DNA from: Mucilaginibacter sp. | GTDB taxonomy: Bacteria; Bacteroidota; Bacteroidia; Sphingobacteriales; Sphingobacteriaceae | Length of the DNA stretch: 64,000 nucleotides | Assembly (NCBI GenBank): GCA_030445275.1 | Contig: JAUCSE010000040.1 | Coordinates: forward strand, 104,030-168,029 | Reading direction: 5' to 3' | Shown: positions 9,587-20,026 of the stretch, piece by piece | Layout: every line of letters starts with the position of its first letter | Numbering within the stretch: position 1 is the stretch's first letter | Position numbers and translations under genes: made by a program | Notes under the pieces: model-generated | Seen by the model: the letters and a program-made list of their open reading frames with translations, nothing else | Databases searched by the model: none | Told to the model about the DNA's origin: nothing

Positions 9587-10084
9587 TTAGTGAGCGTGAT
9601 GGCCATCAGGACCATGTGCATGGCCGTGTGATAATTCTTCGGGAGTTGCAGGGCGTACATTCAGAATGCTGCCTTTAAAGTGCAGTTCCTGGCCAGCCAT
9701 CGGGTGGTTAAGGTCAACGATCACCGCATCTTCGGCAACTGATACAACCTGTGCCTGGAAACGGTTGCCATTGTTATCCTGTAAAGGCAAAATGCTGCCA
9801 ATTTCAGGCATTTCCTGACCCTGGAACATTTCCTTTGGCAAGTTGGCTACGGCTTCTTCGTCATATTCGCCATAAGCATCACCTGCTGATAAGCGAAATT
9901 CATAAGTATCGCCAGCTGACAGCGTGCTCAGGTTTTCTTCAAATTTGGGCAGCATTTGGCCGGCTCCAAATAAAAAGGTTAAAGGTTGTTCTTGTGTGGC
10001 ACTTTCGGTTAAAGTTTCGGTACCATTTTGGTCAACATACAAATCGTAAGTTAATGACACTACGTGCTGAGGTTCAATCTTCAT
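9587..10084 (-). CDS. slyD: FKBP-type peptidyl-prolyl cis-trans isomerase, SlyD-like
   Basis: 165 residues. The N-terminal FKBP half (VVSLTYDLYVDQNG, 'PLTFLFGAGQMLPKFEENL') is interrupted by the insert-in-flap chaperone domain ('AYGEYDEEAVANLPKEMF') and resumes with 'DLNHPMAGQELHFKGSI', exactly the SlyD order. The C-terminal tail is histidine-rich (HGHAHGPDGHHAH), a metal (Ni/Zn) binding tail as in the family. The protein catalyses proline isomerisation and holds unfolded chains in the cytoplasm. It starts 25 bp after the stop of the next plus-numbered gene, which is on the same strand upstream, so read-through from the DUF255 gene is possible. A strong terminator follows. Confidence 0.92.
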   Translation of the reverse strand: MKIEPQHVVSLTYDLYVDQNGTETLTESATQEQPLTFLFGAGQMLPKFEENLSTLSAGDTYEFRLSAGDAYGEYDEEAVANLPKEMFQGQEMPEIGSILPLQDNNGNRFQAQVVSVAEDAVIVDLNHPMAGQELHFKGSILNVRPATPEELSHGHAHGPDGHHAH

Positions 10085-10109
10085 TGTAAAGTATTTTTTA
10101 AATAAGCAA

Positions 10110-12122
10110 TCAGGCCTCTGCCACTTGTTTTAGGGCTTCGGCCGTGTTATTAGCAGGTAATCCGCAGGTTTTATCTTTACAAACAAAAATTTGTGTTGAT
10201 TTACCAAACTTATCCTGTAGCAAAGGTAAACTTCCTTTTTTACCACCCAATATTATTTTATTGGGGATGTAATTATTTTCAATCTCCTTTCGCAATGTTT
10301 CAGCATTGTTACCTGTTATCGCAATTTCATACGTTCCAAACACTTCCTCGAGCAATAACATGCTCCAATTAGAATAGGCTGTACTATATTTAGTTAATTG
10401 CGGCATAATATTACGTAACAATTGCGCCGAAACCGCTGCGTAACTTTCATTATCAAAAAGCAAGCCTAATTTTTTAAGGTTCCGTGCCATGGCCGAATTA
10501 CTGGCCGGCGTTACCCCATCCATAATTTCAGATTTACGGGCTATCAGCTGTTCGTCATCATCGGCATTGTAAAAGAATATGCCGTTTATTTCGTCATAAT
10601 AATGCGCTATGGCTGTGTCAGTTAATTTTTGGGCCTGATGCAGCCATGCTTCATCAAAGGTAATTTCATATAAAGCTACAAACGCGTCAATAACATTGGC
10701 GTAATCATCTAAAAACGCCACCTGGTTATCGCCTGCCTTATTGCTATTATAAACCCGTGATAGCCTGCCATTTTGACCTAACAGATTATCAACCATAAAG
10801 TAGGCATTTTTAAGGGCCAGTTCAAGGTACTCCGGTTTATTAAAAGCGCGATAAGCATCGCAAATGCCCTTCAGCATCAATCCGTTCCATGAAGCCAGTA
10901 TCTTGTTATCCAGTCCGGGCCTTACGCGATGGCCGCGAACCTCAAATACCTTTTTGCGCGATGCATCGATCCTGGAAATCAACTCCTGAACCGGTAACCC
11001 CAGTTTAACAGCCAGTTCCGCATCAGTTTCTTTGCGGAATAAAACATTGGAGTGTTCCTCCTCCCAGTTACCATCCCCCGTAATGTGGTAATAAATACAG
11101 AACAGATCTGCATCATTACCTAATATCTCTTCAATTTCGGTTTTAGTAAAAATGTAGAATTTACCCTCTACCCCCTCGCTATCAGCATCAAGGGCCGAGT
11201 AAAAACCCAGTTCGGGCGAGGCAAGTTCTCTCGTGCTAAATTCAATGATCTCATCAACCACCTGCTCATAAAGCGCATCCGGCTCCCATGTATAAGCCTC
11301 GGCATACAGGCTGATAAGCTGGGCATTATCATACAGCATTTTTTCAAAATGCGGCACATGCCAGCGGCCATCAACCGAATAGCGGGCAAAGCCACCACCT
11401 ACATGATCATAGATACCGCCATAGGCCATTTTATGGAGCGTAAGCTTCACCTGTTTCGCTATGGCTTCATCCTGCATTAAATGGGCATAGCGCATTAACA
11501 GCTGCCAGTTATTTGGCTGGGGGAATTTTGGGGCATTGCCGGTACCGCCTTCATATTTATCAAAATAACGCTGCCAGTTATCAATAACCAGTTCCAGATC
11601 AGCCTTAGTATAGTCTTTTTTTTCATCAATAAAAACCACCGATTCGTAATTCCGGATGCCTTCGGTAAGGCGTACAGCATACTCTTCGGCTTCTTCCGGT
11701 TTTTGTTTATAAAAATCGGCCAGGTTAAACAGCAGGGAGGTCCAGTCGTTCTTGCGGAAATAAGTACCACCATATATAGGTCGCTGGTCGGGCAGGCAAA
11801 TGCAGTTGAGTGGCCAGCCACCCCTGCCGCTCATTAAAGTTACAGCGCTCATGTATATCTGATCAACATCAGGGCGTTCTTCCCTATCAACCTTAATGCA
11901 AACAAAATATTCATTCATTACGGCAGCTACCGCTTCATCCTCAAAGCTTTCGTGCTCCATTACATGGCACCAGTGGCAGGCCGAGTAACCGATGCTCACC
12001 AGGATCAATTTATTTTCGGCCTTGGCCTTTTCCAGGGCCTCTTTACCCCAGGGGTACCAGTTAACCGGGTTGTTGGCATGTTGCAGTAAATATGGCGATG
12101 TTGAATTGGCCAAACGATTCAT
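10110..12122 (-). CDS. DUF255 thioredoxin-domain protein (YyaL/SPATA20 family)
   Basis: About 670 residues. I prefer the ATG at 12122 ([20 protein letters not shown]), because the family begins exactly at '[16 protein letters not shown]'; seven further codons upstream (to 12143) are open. The N-terminal 160 residues are a thioredoxin-like domain with the conserved '[10 protein letters not shown]' Cys-x-x-Cys and '[10 protein letters not shown]'. The remaining about 500 residues form an (alpha/alpha)6 toroid as in N-acylglucosamine epimerase-like folds ('[28 protein letters not shown]'-type region around the middle). The biochemical role is not settled in the family; redox or carbohydrate-related functions have been suggested. 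It stands upstream of slyD on the same strand. Length is normal. Confidence 0.88.
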   Translation of the reverse strand: MNRLANSTSPYLLQHANNPVNWYPWGKEALEKAKAENKLILVSIGYSACHWCHVMEHESFEDEAVAAVMNEYFVCIKVDREERPDVDQIYMSAVTLMSGRGGWPLNCICLPDQRPIYGGTYFRKNDWTSLLFNLADFYKQKPEEAEEYAVRLTEGIRNYESVVFIDEKKDYTKADLELVIDNWQRYFDKYEGGTGNAPKFPQPNNWQLLMRYAHLMQDEAIAKQVKLTLHKMAYGGIYDHVGGGFARYSVDGRWHVPHFEKMLYDNAQLISLYAEAYTWEPDALYEQVVDEIIEFSTRELASPELGFYSALDADSEGVEGKFYIFTKTEIEEILGNDADLFCIYYHITGDGNWEEEHSNVLFRKETDAELAVKLGLPVQELISRIDASRKKVFEVRGHRVRPGLDNKILASWNGLMLKGICDAYRAFNKPEYLELALKNAYFMVDNLLGQNGRLSRVYNSNKAGDNQVAFLDDYANVIDAFVALYEITFDEAWLHQAQKLTDTAIAHYYDEINGIFFYNADDDEQLIARKSEIMDGVTPASNSAMARNLKKLGLLFDNESYAAVSAQLLRNIMPQLTKYSTAYSNWSMLLLEEVFGTYEIAITGNNAETLRKEIENNYIPNKIILGGKKGSLPLLQDKFGKSTQIFVCKDKTCGLPANNTAEALKQVAEA

Positions 12123-12169
12123 AATATATGCTATTTGTTGCAAAGGTGCGCAAAAACTGCACCAACAGC

Positions 12170-13155
12170 CTAATGGATTTTATTAACAGGAAGCGCTACT
12201 GGCGGTATACTTATCGGAATTTTTATCGGTGCCCAATATTCACTTAACCTTAAATCAAAAAGAAAGCTATACAGCCGGCGTAACCCAAAAGTCCCTATAG
12301 TTCCATAATCACTTATCTTTTTTACAGTACCATTTTCAAACACTATTTCATAGTCGACAGTTACATCATCAAACCACGGAACCTGGTAGTTATTTTTAAG
12401 TTCTTTTATTTGAATATAATTAAGAAGCGACTTTAATTCGGTCAGTTTATCCGTTGAAATTGCACCAGTAAAATATCCGTTTTTAGATTTAAACCAGCTC
12501 CATGATAAGTAGCCTTACCATCTGCCAGTATATTCGCAGTATATTTAGGTCCACTCCAGGCAGTCGGGCGCGAATTTATACTGATAGACTTGATGGCATA
12601 GTTTTTAACTTTAGCATTATATTCTATAAAGCCGTTATACAAATAAATCAGTGTATCCGCTTTTAATTCCGTTATCGATTTCCATTGGCCATCACTTCCT
12701 TTACCTTGCACATAGGAAGTTCTCGAATAAAACACAAGCATCTGTTTGTGAACCACTTTTACTGGCCAGGCCAGTTGACAATTGTTACCGAATCCCCAAG
12801 ATAACCGAAACATTTTAAACCTACCATCTCCTTTGTCTATAACAGCAAATACATAAAAATTACCCGGCATTTTTAGTGTAACCAATAAGTCGGATAGGCC
12901 GTCCTGATTAAAATCCACCTTTTGCCAGGTTTTAACACCCCGTTGCCGTGCCACATCATTACATTTTAATAATTTAAGTAGCGTATCTGTAGGGACTATT
13001 TTAACCAGAGGCCTGCCTTTATAAGTTAAATCACTATCAACTTTAAGTGCAAATTTCAAAACATCGTTATCTGTTTTCAGGCTATCAATCGCGTTAGCTG
13101 AAACATGGAAGGCAAAAGAGAAAAAAAACAAAAATAACAGTAAACGCTTCATCAA
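12170..13155 (-). pseudogene. Exported DUF6438-type protein, frameshifted near 12480
   Basis: The first frame (13155 to 12442) encodes a signal peptide (MMKRLLLFLFFFSFAFHVSA) and 237 residues ending abruptly after 'HGAGLNLK'. If one A is added to the A5 run at 12480-12484, translation continues in another frame as NGYFTGAISTDKL..., about 100 further residues with sensible composition ('FDDVTVDYEIVFENGTVKKI', 'YGTIGTFGLRRLYSFLFDL') to a TAG at 12170-12172. The joined product has the DUF6438 layout: a 'sleADGKATYHG' strand pair followed by the 'ltELksLLNYIQIKEL' helix and an 'I-Y-G' hairpin. So a single-base loss, either real or a sequencing error at a homopolymer, breaks the gene. Function of the domain is unknown. 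Upstream neighbour is an M1 peptidase on the opposite strand. Confidence 0.7.
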
Positions 13156-13386
13156 GGTAGAGTAGTTTAATTATCTATTTGAATGTAGTTCAATATATTT
13201 ATAAGTCAAAGCATCAGTTACCCGTTATGCTATTCTTTCCTTACAACTCTCGTTTATAAGCGTAACATTTACATTACCCAACCCAAAAAATACGCTAAAT
13301 CAATTTATTCATAACTACTTAGCTACTCAAATTATGAAACTCACAAATTAATTCCCTTTATTTGCGACTTTATTATTAAAACTCTA

Positions 13387-15351
13387 ATGCGCTATTTAAA
13401 ATTAAACTATTTTTTGTGTGCCCTGGGCTTGTTGGCATGTGTAATACCCGTATCGGCACAAACTACTGATACTTTAAAGTATAATCATCTGGATGTATTT
13501 GGCCCGATTACCTGGCCGGTTACCGGCGAAAATACCCGTTCGGCCAGCGGACAACCATCCCCAAATTACTGGCAAAACCGGGCCGATTACCAGATAAAAG
13601 CTACCCTGAACCAGGATCGTGATACTACCATAACCGGCGAGGTTACCATTACCTACACCAACAACAGCCCAGATAAGCTTGACTATTTATGGCTGCAGCT
13701 TGATCAGAACCTGTTTAAACCTGATTCGCGCGGGGCGGCAACAACCCCGATATCAGGCGATCGTTTTGACGTACGCGGATTTAGTCGCGGTGGTTACCAT
13801 ATGGGCACGGTAACGGTTACCTACAAAGGCGAAACCTATACCACAACACCTATTATAACTGATGCCCGCATGCAGCTGCGTTTAAACACGCCGCTTGATG
13901 CTAAAGGCGAAAAGATACAGATAAAGATCAATTATGATTTTGCCATCCCATTTTATGGCGCCGACCGTATGGGTCGCAAAAAATTTAAACAAGGCTATGT
14001 ATACGAAATTGCACAGTGGTACCCCCGCATGTGCGTTTATGATGATGTAGAAGGCTGGAATACCTTACCATACATGGGCCTGGGTGAGTTTTATTGCGAG
14101 TATGGCGATTTTGATTATTATATAACCGCACCTGCAAACATGATAGTAGTGGGCTCAGGTGATCTACAAAACCCTGAGGAAGTGCTTAGCGCTACCCAGA
14201 TCAGTAGATTGACTAAAGCAAGGAACAGCGATAAAACGGAAATGATTGTTAATCCCAGCGAAGTTGGTAAAGCAGCAACCCGTCCGTTCAAGGGCACTTT
14301 AACCTGGCATTATAAAATGGAAAACACCCGCGATATAGCCTGGGGCGCATCAGATGCCTTTATATGGGATGCCGCGCGGGTAAATTTCCCATCGGGGCGT
14401 AAGGGAATTGCCATGTCGGCTTATCCAATTGAAAGTGCCGGTGATGATGCCTGGGGTCGCTCAACAGAATACCTGAAACACAGCATGGAGATTTATTCAA
14501 AAGCGTATTTTGAATATCCGTGGAACTCAGCAGTCAACGTGTCGGGCGTGGCTTTGGGTATGGAATATCCGGGAGCTATATTTTGCCTGAGCAATTTAAA
14601 GAAGGGACAACTTTGGGGCGACGTAACCCACGAAATAGGTCATAACTGGTTCCCGATGATCGTAGGATCAAACGAGCGCAAGTATATGTGGATGGATGAA
14701 GGTTTTAACACCTTCATTAATGAATATGCAAGCGAGCAATTTAATAATGGTGAATATAATGATACCACCAAACAGGCTCAAAACACCCTTGCCTTTTTCA
14801 GAAACAGTAAAGATCCGCTGATGACGGCTCCCGAGGCTATTGGCTTGCATGATTATGGTCAATACTACAATAAAACCGCTTTAGGTTTGGATATGCTGCG
14901 CAATGTGGTGCTTGGCCCTGAGCGTTTTGATTATGCTTTCCGCGAGTATGTTAAGCATTGGGCATTTAAACATCCGCTGCCTTACGACCTGTTCAGAGCG
15001 ATGAATGATGCGGCGGGCGAAGACCTGAACTGGTTCTGGAAACCCTGGTTTTTTACCACCTGGAAACTGGATCAGGCTATTACCGAGGTTAAATATGTTG
15101 GCAGTAACCCAGCTAAAGGTGTTCTGATCACCCTTACTAATAACGAAAAAATGGCTATGCCTGTTGATCTGAAGATAACACAGGCTAACGGCACCACAGA
15201 AACCATTCATCTGCCTGTAAATATCTGGCAGCGTGGTGGTGTGTGGACCTTTAAATATCCATCAACCTCGACCATTAAAACCATCGTGATTGATCCTAAG
15301 CATGAACTACCCGATACCGATCTTAAAAACAACGTGTACTGGGGGAATTAA
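13387..15351 (+). CDS. M1 family zinc metallopeptidase (aminopeptidase)
   Basis: 654 residues with signal peptide (to about residue 24, VSAQT). The zinc site is HEIGH at 415-419 with the third ligand Glu438, the correct HExxH-x18-E spacing of gluzincins. A short 'GMEYPG' at about 396-401 corresponds to the exopeptidase GxMEN motif, but with Tyr in the Asn position. The N-terminal beta domain (about 55-270) and the C-terminal region after the catalytic domain are typical; the protein is shorter than the cytoplasmic M1 enzymes because the large helical domain is missing. It probably removes N-terminal residues from peptides in the periplasm. A terminator follows at 15374. Confidence 0.88.
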   Translation: MRYLKLNYFLCALGLLACVIPVSAQTTDTLKYNHLDVFGPITWPVTGENTRSASGQPSPNYWQNRADYQIKATLNQDRDTTITGEVTITYTNNSPDKLDYLWLQLDQNLFKPDSRGAATTPISGDRFDVRGFSRGGYHMGTVTVTYKGETYTTTPIITDARMQLRLNTPLDAKGEKIQIKINYDFAIPFYGADRMGRKKFKQGYVYEIAQWYPRMCVYDDVEGWNTLPYMGLGEFYCEYGDFDYYITAPANMIVVGSGDLQNPEEVLSATQISRLTKARNSDKTEMIVNPSEVGKAATRPFKGTLTWHYKMENTRDIAWGASDAFIWDAARVNFPSGRKGIAMSAYPIESAGDDAWGRSTEYLKHSMEIYSKAYFEYPWNSAVNVSGVALGMEYPGAIFCLSNLKKGQLWGDVTHEIGHNWFPMIVGSNERKYMWMDEGFNTFINEYASEQFNNGEYNDTTKQAQNTLAFFRNSKDPLMTAPEAIGLHDYGQYYNKTALGLDMLRNVVLGPERFDYAFREYVKHWAFKHPLPYDLFRAMNDAAGEDLNWFWKPWFFTTWKLDQAITEVKYVGSNPAKGVLITLTNNEKMAMPVDLKITQANGTTETIHLPVNIWQRGGVWTFKYPSTSTIKTIVIDPKHELPDTDLKNNVYWGN

Positions 15352-15373
15352 GTAATGAGTTTTGAGTTACTTT

Positions 15374-15408
15374 AAAAAAGCGATGGGTTTCACCCATCGC
15401 TTTTTTTA
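15374..15408 (+). terminator. Intrinsic terminator of the M1 peptidase gene
   Basis: AAAAAGCGATGGGT, a TTC loop, ACCCATCGC and seven T residues, beginning 22 bp after the stop codon. Confidence 0.88.
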
Positions 15409-15419
15409 TAAAATGCCAG

Positions 15420-15473
15420 TTCAAGCGTCCTTCGCTTGATTGCAAAACGAGGGTAAGCGTCCACGCTTACCCG
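15420..15473. repeat. Dispersed palindrome family C (AAGCG...CGCTT), two units
   Basis: Two short palindromes in a row, TTCAAGCGTCCTTCGCTTGA and GGTAAGCGTCCACGCTTACC. The same AAGCG-TC-N-CGCTT design recurs at 31353-31410, 37686-37812 and 55769-55800. It lies between convergent genes. Confidence 0.7.
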
Positions 15474-15510
15474 ATGACCGCTTAAACATATTCAATTTGG
15501 AATAAATAAA

Positions 15511-16638
15511 TTAATTAAACTTAACCGCGCCAAAATCCGACTTAATGGTGATCATTTTACCCGGGTTACCCTTACCCAACCGGCCCTGGTAACTTTTAGT
15601 TGAGCTAAATTCGTTATTTGTTGCGGTTTGATTCAATATATTAACGCCATTGGCGCTACTGTAGTTAAACATGCCATAATGGGTAGTAATATCAAAATTG
15701 GCGTTCTCCTGATCAGTCATACCTACTTTTACACTGGAGTATGATGAAGTTATATTCAATGTTTTTAAATTTTTATCCAGATCAGTGATTTTCAATGCCC
15801 CGCAGTATTTCACTCTAATATTTCCCGATGTACTGAGCCTGCCTATTTTAGCCGGACCATAACTGATATCGACATTTAATTTATTACCCTCCAACAAATT
15901 CAGGCTGCCCTGAATTATTTCCAGATTACTACCTGTCAGGGTTTCTATATCTACATTTCCGGATCTTACCTTAATTTCATTAAGTTGATTTAATAGCTTT
16001 TTTGCTTTAAGATTACCATAAAAATTATTGATCATCAATTTACCGTTTAAGTCGGGCAAAACGGTATTACCATAACGATTATTTATACTTAACGCGTTTT
16101 TTGCAGGCATATAAATCACATAATTAATTTCTATTTTTTTGATGCGGGCCTGGCCATCTCCCTTCCACAATTCCGGGTTCAAATTATCATTATTTCCTAT
16201 TGCAGTTTTGAATGATACCAATGCCCCCGCCCTGCTGTCAGTTATGTTTATAATATCTAAAAATGCCTGGGCATCAGTTTCCTTGTCGGTATTAACTTTA
16301 ACAAGTACGTCAACCTTAAATTCATTTCTGTTCCAGGTATTTACGGTAACCTGGCCAAAGCTGTTTTCAATCTTTAACTCATTATTACCTGCCGGGTATA
16401 TTTTGCTGTATTTTTTTACTTTTTCTTTGATCACATTGCTTTCAACCATACTTTTCAGATCAGTATCTGGCTCTCCCGAAGCTGGGAAATTTACCTGAGC
16501 CATTGCCAATACCATTGCCGATGCAGTATCCGAAGGTGTGTTATCAATATCCGATGCGGATTGGGCGATACTCATATTTGTTGCTGCCATTAAGCCAATT
16601 AGCCATAGCGCTTTCAGGTTAAATAGTTTTAATTTCAT
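15511..16638 (-). CDS. Exported adhesin-like beta-helical protein (DUF4097-like)
   Basis: 375 residues with a signal peptide of about 25 residues (ending SIAQS). After a polar linker, from about residue 85, the protein is built of repeating short beta strands such as 'LKIENSFGQVTVNTWNRNEF', 'LSINNRYGNTVLPDLNG', 'LMINNFYGNLKAK', 'LNVDISYGPAKIG' and 'FDITTHYGMFNY'. This resembles the putative adhesin/DUF4097 group, a single-stranded right-handed beta-helix. In Bacteroidota such genes often follow anti-sigma factor or membrane-stress genes, but no such neighbour is here. Function is unknown; cell-envelope location is inferred from the signal peptide. Confidence 0.65.
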   Translation of the reverse strand: MKLKLFNLKALWLIGLMAATNMSIAQSASDIDNTPSDTASAMVLAMAQVNFPASGEPDTDLKSMVESNVIKEKVKKYSKIYPAGNNELKIENSFGQVTVNTWNRNEFKVDVLVKVNTDKETDAQAFLDIINITDSRAGALVSFKTAIGNNDNLNPELWKGDGQARIKKIEINYVIYMPAKNALSINNRYGNTVLPDLNGKLMINNFYGNLKAKKLLNQLNEIKVRSGNVDIETLTGSNLEIIQGSLNLLEGNKLNVDISYGPAKIGRLSTSGNIRVKYCGALKITDLDKNLKTLNITSSYSSVKVGMTDQENANFDITTHYGMFNYSSANGVNILNQTATNNEFSSTKSYQGRLGKGNPGKMITIKSDFGAVKFN

Positions 16639-17061
16639 GCTGTTGGTTTATTAAACAGTGTATTTCGTCGATTTTCAAATAATGATCATATTTCGAAATA
16701 AATGACACACCGTTTTTCAGCATGTTGCAGCAGAGCAAAAAATAATAGTTATTAACAGAACCATTTACCATTATCAACCAGGAAGCGAACCAGGATATTG
16801 AGGTGCACAATATCAATAAGATTTTTCAATTGGAGTTGGATAAAACAGCGGGAGCAGGTTAAAGAATATCGTATTTAAAAGCAGAGGAAGCAGGAGGTAA
16901 AAGTGTATCAAAATCCTTTGGCTTCCGGCCAATAATTACGGATGCCAACAAGCAAACGTTGGGTTAAAATTGAACTTTTTATTTAAGTTTATTAATGTGT
17001 TTTTACCCAACGTTTGTTATATAAAGGTCGTAGCTGCTGTATAAAACCAACACTGAACTTC
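16639..17061. other. 423-bp intergenic region with a decayed reading frame and an inverted repeat
   Basis: On the plus strand one frame from 16749 to 16966 reads as protein-like sequence (TEPFTIINQEANQDIEV..., then after a TAA, KAEEAGGKSVSKSFGFRP...) but has no start and contains internal stops, so it may be a gene remnant. The right end has an inverted repeat: AAACGTTGGGTTAAAA at 16954-16969 and its near-complement at 17000-17015, 47 bp before the methyltransferase start. Confidence 0.4.
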
Positions 17062-17964
17062 ATGTATCAACAACAAAGTTACGACCAGCATGCCGACTGG
17101 TATAACCAGTTATTCCCTACACGGGAATCAAAAGTTAATTATTATTTTAAGGTAAAATCAGCCGGTCAGGATACAGTACCGCAATGGTTGCAACTGCTGT
17201 TTTTTAAATGTCTTGACCCTTTATTAAAGGAGCCGTTTCAACAATGGCTTACCGTTGGCGATGCTTATGGTTTTGATGCGCAATACATTTTACAAACCGG
17301 CAACAGCGCCCTGGCTACTGACCTGAACACCCATTTTCTGGAAATTGCGAAGGAAGAAAACATTATACAGGATTATGCCGCCCAAAATGCCGAATACCTT
17401 TCCTTTTCAAACAACCTGTTTGATTACGTGCTTTGTAAAGAATCGTATCATCATTTTCCCCGGCCTTATGCTGCTTTATACGAGATGATACGGGTAGCAA
17501 AAAAGGGGATCGTTATTATTGAGCCGCAGGATCCGGTACTAAAAATGCCTATATTATTATGGCTCAGTAATGTGCTGGCTTCTAAAAGCAAGCTCTTGAG
17601 CAAAATATGGAAAAATCGCTTTTCATATGAGCCTGTGGGTAATTTTGTTTACAAATTATCAGAAAGGGAGCTTGAAAAATTTGCAGCCGCCCTTAACCTC
17701 CCTCTGGTAGCTTTTAAAGCTATCAATCCTCATTTTTATTCCAAAAAACTTGATGGCTTGTCAATCAACTCAAAAAGTAAGACATTTTTTTTAATAAAGG
17801 CAAAAAAGCTGTTCCTTGATATTTTATTAAAACTGAGGATCATTCCCGGGCAGGTATTATCTGCCGTTGTTTTTAAACAAATGCCTGACGACCAAACCAT
17901 CCGTCATCTTCAATCGGATGGATACCGCCTGGTTAACATTCCTAAAAATCCATATATAAAATAA
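17062..17964 (+). CDS. Class I SAM-dependent methyltransferase
   Basis: About 300 residues from the ATG at 17062 (MYQQQSYDQHADWYNQ); a TTG 16 codons upstream (17014) is open but overlaps the inverted repeat and gives an unconvincing N terminus. The Rossmann core has the glycine-containing motif I ('LTVGDAYGFDAQYIL'), an acidic motif II ('ALATDLNTHFL'), motif for adenine contact ('QNAEYLSFSNNLFDYVLCKESYHHF') and 'IRVAKKGIVIIEPQDP' after it, the classic Methyltransf_11/25 order. Catalysis transfers the methyl group of S-adenosylmethionine; the acceptor is unknown. The C-terminal about 110 residues are helical and family-specific. The gene is monocistronic with a terminator. Confidence 0.82.
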   Translation: MYQQQSYDQHADWYNQLFPTRESKVNYYFKVKSAGQDTVPQWLQLLFFKCLDPLLKEPFQQWLTVGDAYGFDAQYILQTGNSALATDLNTHFLEIAKEENIIQDYAAQNAEYLSFSNNLFDYVLCKESYHHFPRPYAALYEMIRVAKKGIVIIEPQDPVLKMPILLWLSNVLASKSKLLSKIWKNRFSYEPVGNFVYKLSERELEKFAAALNLPLVAFKAINPHFYSKKLDGLSINSKSKTFFLIKAKKLFLDILLKLRIIPGQVLSAVVFKQMPDDQTIRHLQSDGYRLVNIPKNPYIK

Positions 17965-17973
17965 GAGGGTGAT

Positions 17974-18013
17974 TAAATAGCGATGAGGGCTTTGTCCCCT
18001 CGCTATTTTTTTA
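17974..18013 (+). terminator. Intrinsic terminator of the methyltransferase gene
   Basis: AAATAGCGA ... TCGCTATT with an inner GGG/CCC pairing and a T7 tail, 10 bp after the stop. Confidence 0.75.
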
Positions 18014-18029
18014 TACTTTTCTTGCCTTT

Positions 18030-19874
18030 ATGAAAAGATATTCCATGCTACTTTGGTTAGCTGTTTTTTTATCGGCAACAAGCAGCCATTTATCAGCTCA
18101 GCCCGCACGGCCATCCTATCCAATAGCTGCCAATCGCCATCAATCACCCGGCAAAACAGTATACTATATTAATCCGCAAAGTGGCGATGACCAAACCAAA
18201 GGCACCGATATTAAAAAGCCCTGGAAAACCTTTAAACCGGTTAATAGGCTCATACTTTCAACTGGTGATCAGGTGAAGATAGTAGCGCCGGGCGATTTTC
18301 ATGAGTCATTAGTACTTACAGCCCACGGCACCAGTGCGGCTCATGTAAGTATCAGCTTTGCTCCCGGTACCTACAATTTTTATCCGGACAGCGCATTAAA
18401 AAAACAGTTCCATATCTCCAATACCAACGATACACCATACGCTCTAAAAGCTATAGCCTTGTATGTAAACAACAGCAGGTTTGTTGATATCAAAGCCCTG
18501 GGTGCCAAAATAGTACTGCGTGGCAAAATGATAGAAACCTGTGTTGATCATAGCGAAAACATCAGTATCAGCGGCATCAGCTATGATTATTACCGCCCTA
18601 CCGTATCAGAATTACAGGTGACTAACACCGGATCAAATTTTGCCGACCTGAAGATCCATCCCGATTCAAAATATAGCATCAAAGATAGTCTGCTTACCTG
18701 GGAGGGCGAGGGCTGGCGACATCAATCCATTGCATTATGGCAGGTACTTGACCCCAAAACCGGCGAGCTGCAGCGTACCAATATTGCTGTGGATGGCATA
18801 AAGTATGCTGAAACCGGCAATAATATGGTGAGGGCATATTTTGCAAAAGATCCGGGTTTTAAAACAGGGCTGATCTATCAGAATCGTGATGTAACACGTG
18901 ATTGTGCAGGCATTTTTATGCAGCGGAGTAAAAACATCAGCCTCAAAAACATCCACATCTATTTTATGCATGGCATGGGCGTGGTGAGTCAGTTTTGCCA
19001 AAACATTAGTATGGATGATATCAGCGTTAAGCCCGATCCAACCTCTGGCCGAACCTGTGCTGCCTGGGCAGATATCCTACATTTTTCGGGTTGCCGCGGA
19101 AAGATCATGATCAGTAATTCGTATTTATCGGGAGCTAATGATGACGCAATAAATGTTCATGGCACTTATTTAAAGATCATACAATCGCCAAAACCAAAGC
19201 AGATTAAAGTGCGTTTCATGCATAACCAAACCTTTGGTTTTGACGCTTTCGCATCTGGTGATAGTGTAGCATTTATCCGTTCAGAAAGTCTGCAGCAGTA
19301 CAGTGATAATGTGGTAACAAGTATGCAGAAGTTAAATGACAAAGAGTTTATTTTAACACTCAAACAACCGTTACCCGCCCATATAAATCCCAATGATGTT
19401 ATTGAAAATATAACCTGGACACCGCAGGTTTGGATACATCATGATACCATTGCCAAAATACCCACCCGTGGTGTACTGGTAACCACTCGGCGCAAGGTGG
19501 TCATCGAAAATAATATTTTTCAGCGTACACATATGAGCGCTATATCCGTAGCCAATGATGCAGCAAGTTGGTATGAATCGGGCATGGTAAAGGATATGAC
19601 TATCCGCAATAACCAGTTTCTGAAATGCGGCGAACCTGCTATTATTTTCTGCCCTGAAAATACACAGTCAGACGGGGCTGTGCACCAAAATATAGCCATC
19701 GTAAATAATCAATTTGATTTGCAGGGTTTGCATGTATTATCGGCAAAAAGCACATCTAACATTAAGTTTACCAGTAATACAATTAAAACTGAAAAGACTG
19801 CCAACGTTAAAGATATGATGCAGTTGAAGGATTGCAGCGGGGTTGTAATATCGGGCAATACAATTGGTCATTAG
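18030..19874 (+). CDS. Exported alpha-1,3-galactosidase-like glycoside hydrolase, family GH110
   Basis: 614 residues with a signal peptide to about residue 24. Most of the chain is a right-handed parallel beta-helix. The core of residues 310-380 contains 'HGMGVVSQF', 'ADILHFSGCRG' and 'NDDAINVHGT'. Known GH110 enzymes use three Asp residues spaced +23 and +24; here Asp348, Asp371 and Asp372 show exactly that spacing, so the catalytic set is present. GH110 enzymes are inverting exo-alpha-1,3-galactosidases that remove terminal galactose from blood-group-B or linear alpha-Gal structures. Secretion would place it in the periplasm or outside. No SusCD pair, sulfatase or other carbohydrate enzyme is adjacent. 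A FabV gene follows independently. Confidence 0.78.
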   Translation: MKRYSMLLWLAVFLSATSSHLSAQPARPSYPIAANRHQSPGKTVYYINPQSGDDQTKGTDIKKPWKTFKPVNRLILSTGDQVKIVAPGDFHESLVLTAHGTSAAHVSISFAPGTYNFYPDSALKKQFHISNTNDTPYALKAIALYVNNSRFVDIKALGAKIVLRGKMIETCVDHSENISISGISYDYYRPTVSELQVTNTGSNFADLKIHPDSKYSIKDSLLTWEGEGWRHQSIALWQVLDPKTGELQRTNIAVDGIKYAETGNNMVRAYFAKDPGFKTGLIYQNRDVTRDCAGIFMQRSKNISLKNIHIYFMHGMGVVSQFCQNISMDDISVKPDPTSGRTCAAWADILHFSGCRGKIMISNSYLSGANDDAINVHGTYLKIIQSPKPKQIKVRFMHNQTFGFDAFASGDSVAFIRSESLQQYSDNVVTSMQKLNDKEFILTLKQPLPAHINPNDVIENITWTPQVWIHHDTIAKIPTRGVLVTTRRKVVIENNIFQRTHMSAISVANDAASWYESGMVKDMTIRNNQFLKCGEPAIIFCPENTQSDGAVHQNIAIVNNQFDLQGLHVLSAKSTSNIKFTSNTIKTEKTANVKDMMQLKDCSGVVISGNTIGH

Positions 19875-19901
19875 GTGGGATGCGCATGTCCTGAATGTCG
19901 G

Positions 19902-19934
19902 AGACTTACGAAGTTTTTAAAACTTCGTAAGTCT
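19902..19934. repeat. Dispersed hairpin family D, copy 1 (terminator-like)
   Basis: A near-perfect palindrome built on AGACTTACGAAGTTTT and its complement. Copies follow fabV (21230-21262) and the M20 peptidase (30690-30721). It sits 27 bp past the GH110 stop and probably ends transcription. Confidence 0.7.
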
Positions 19935-20026
19935 TAACCCCACTCCCTTCCCAAAACTTTTTCAGCTATTTTAGGAAAAGAATTCTTATATATGCCTCTT
20001 AATTTGTTTAAATCTATTACCTCTTT

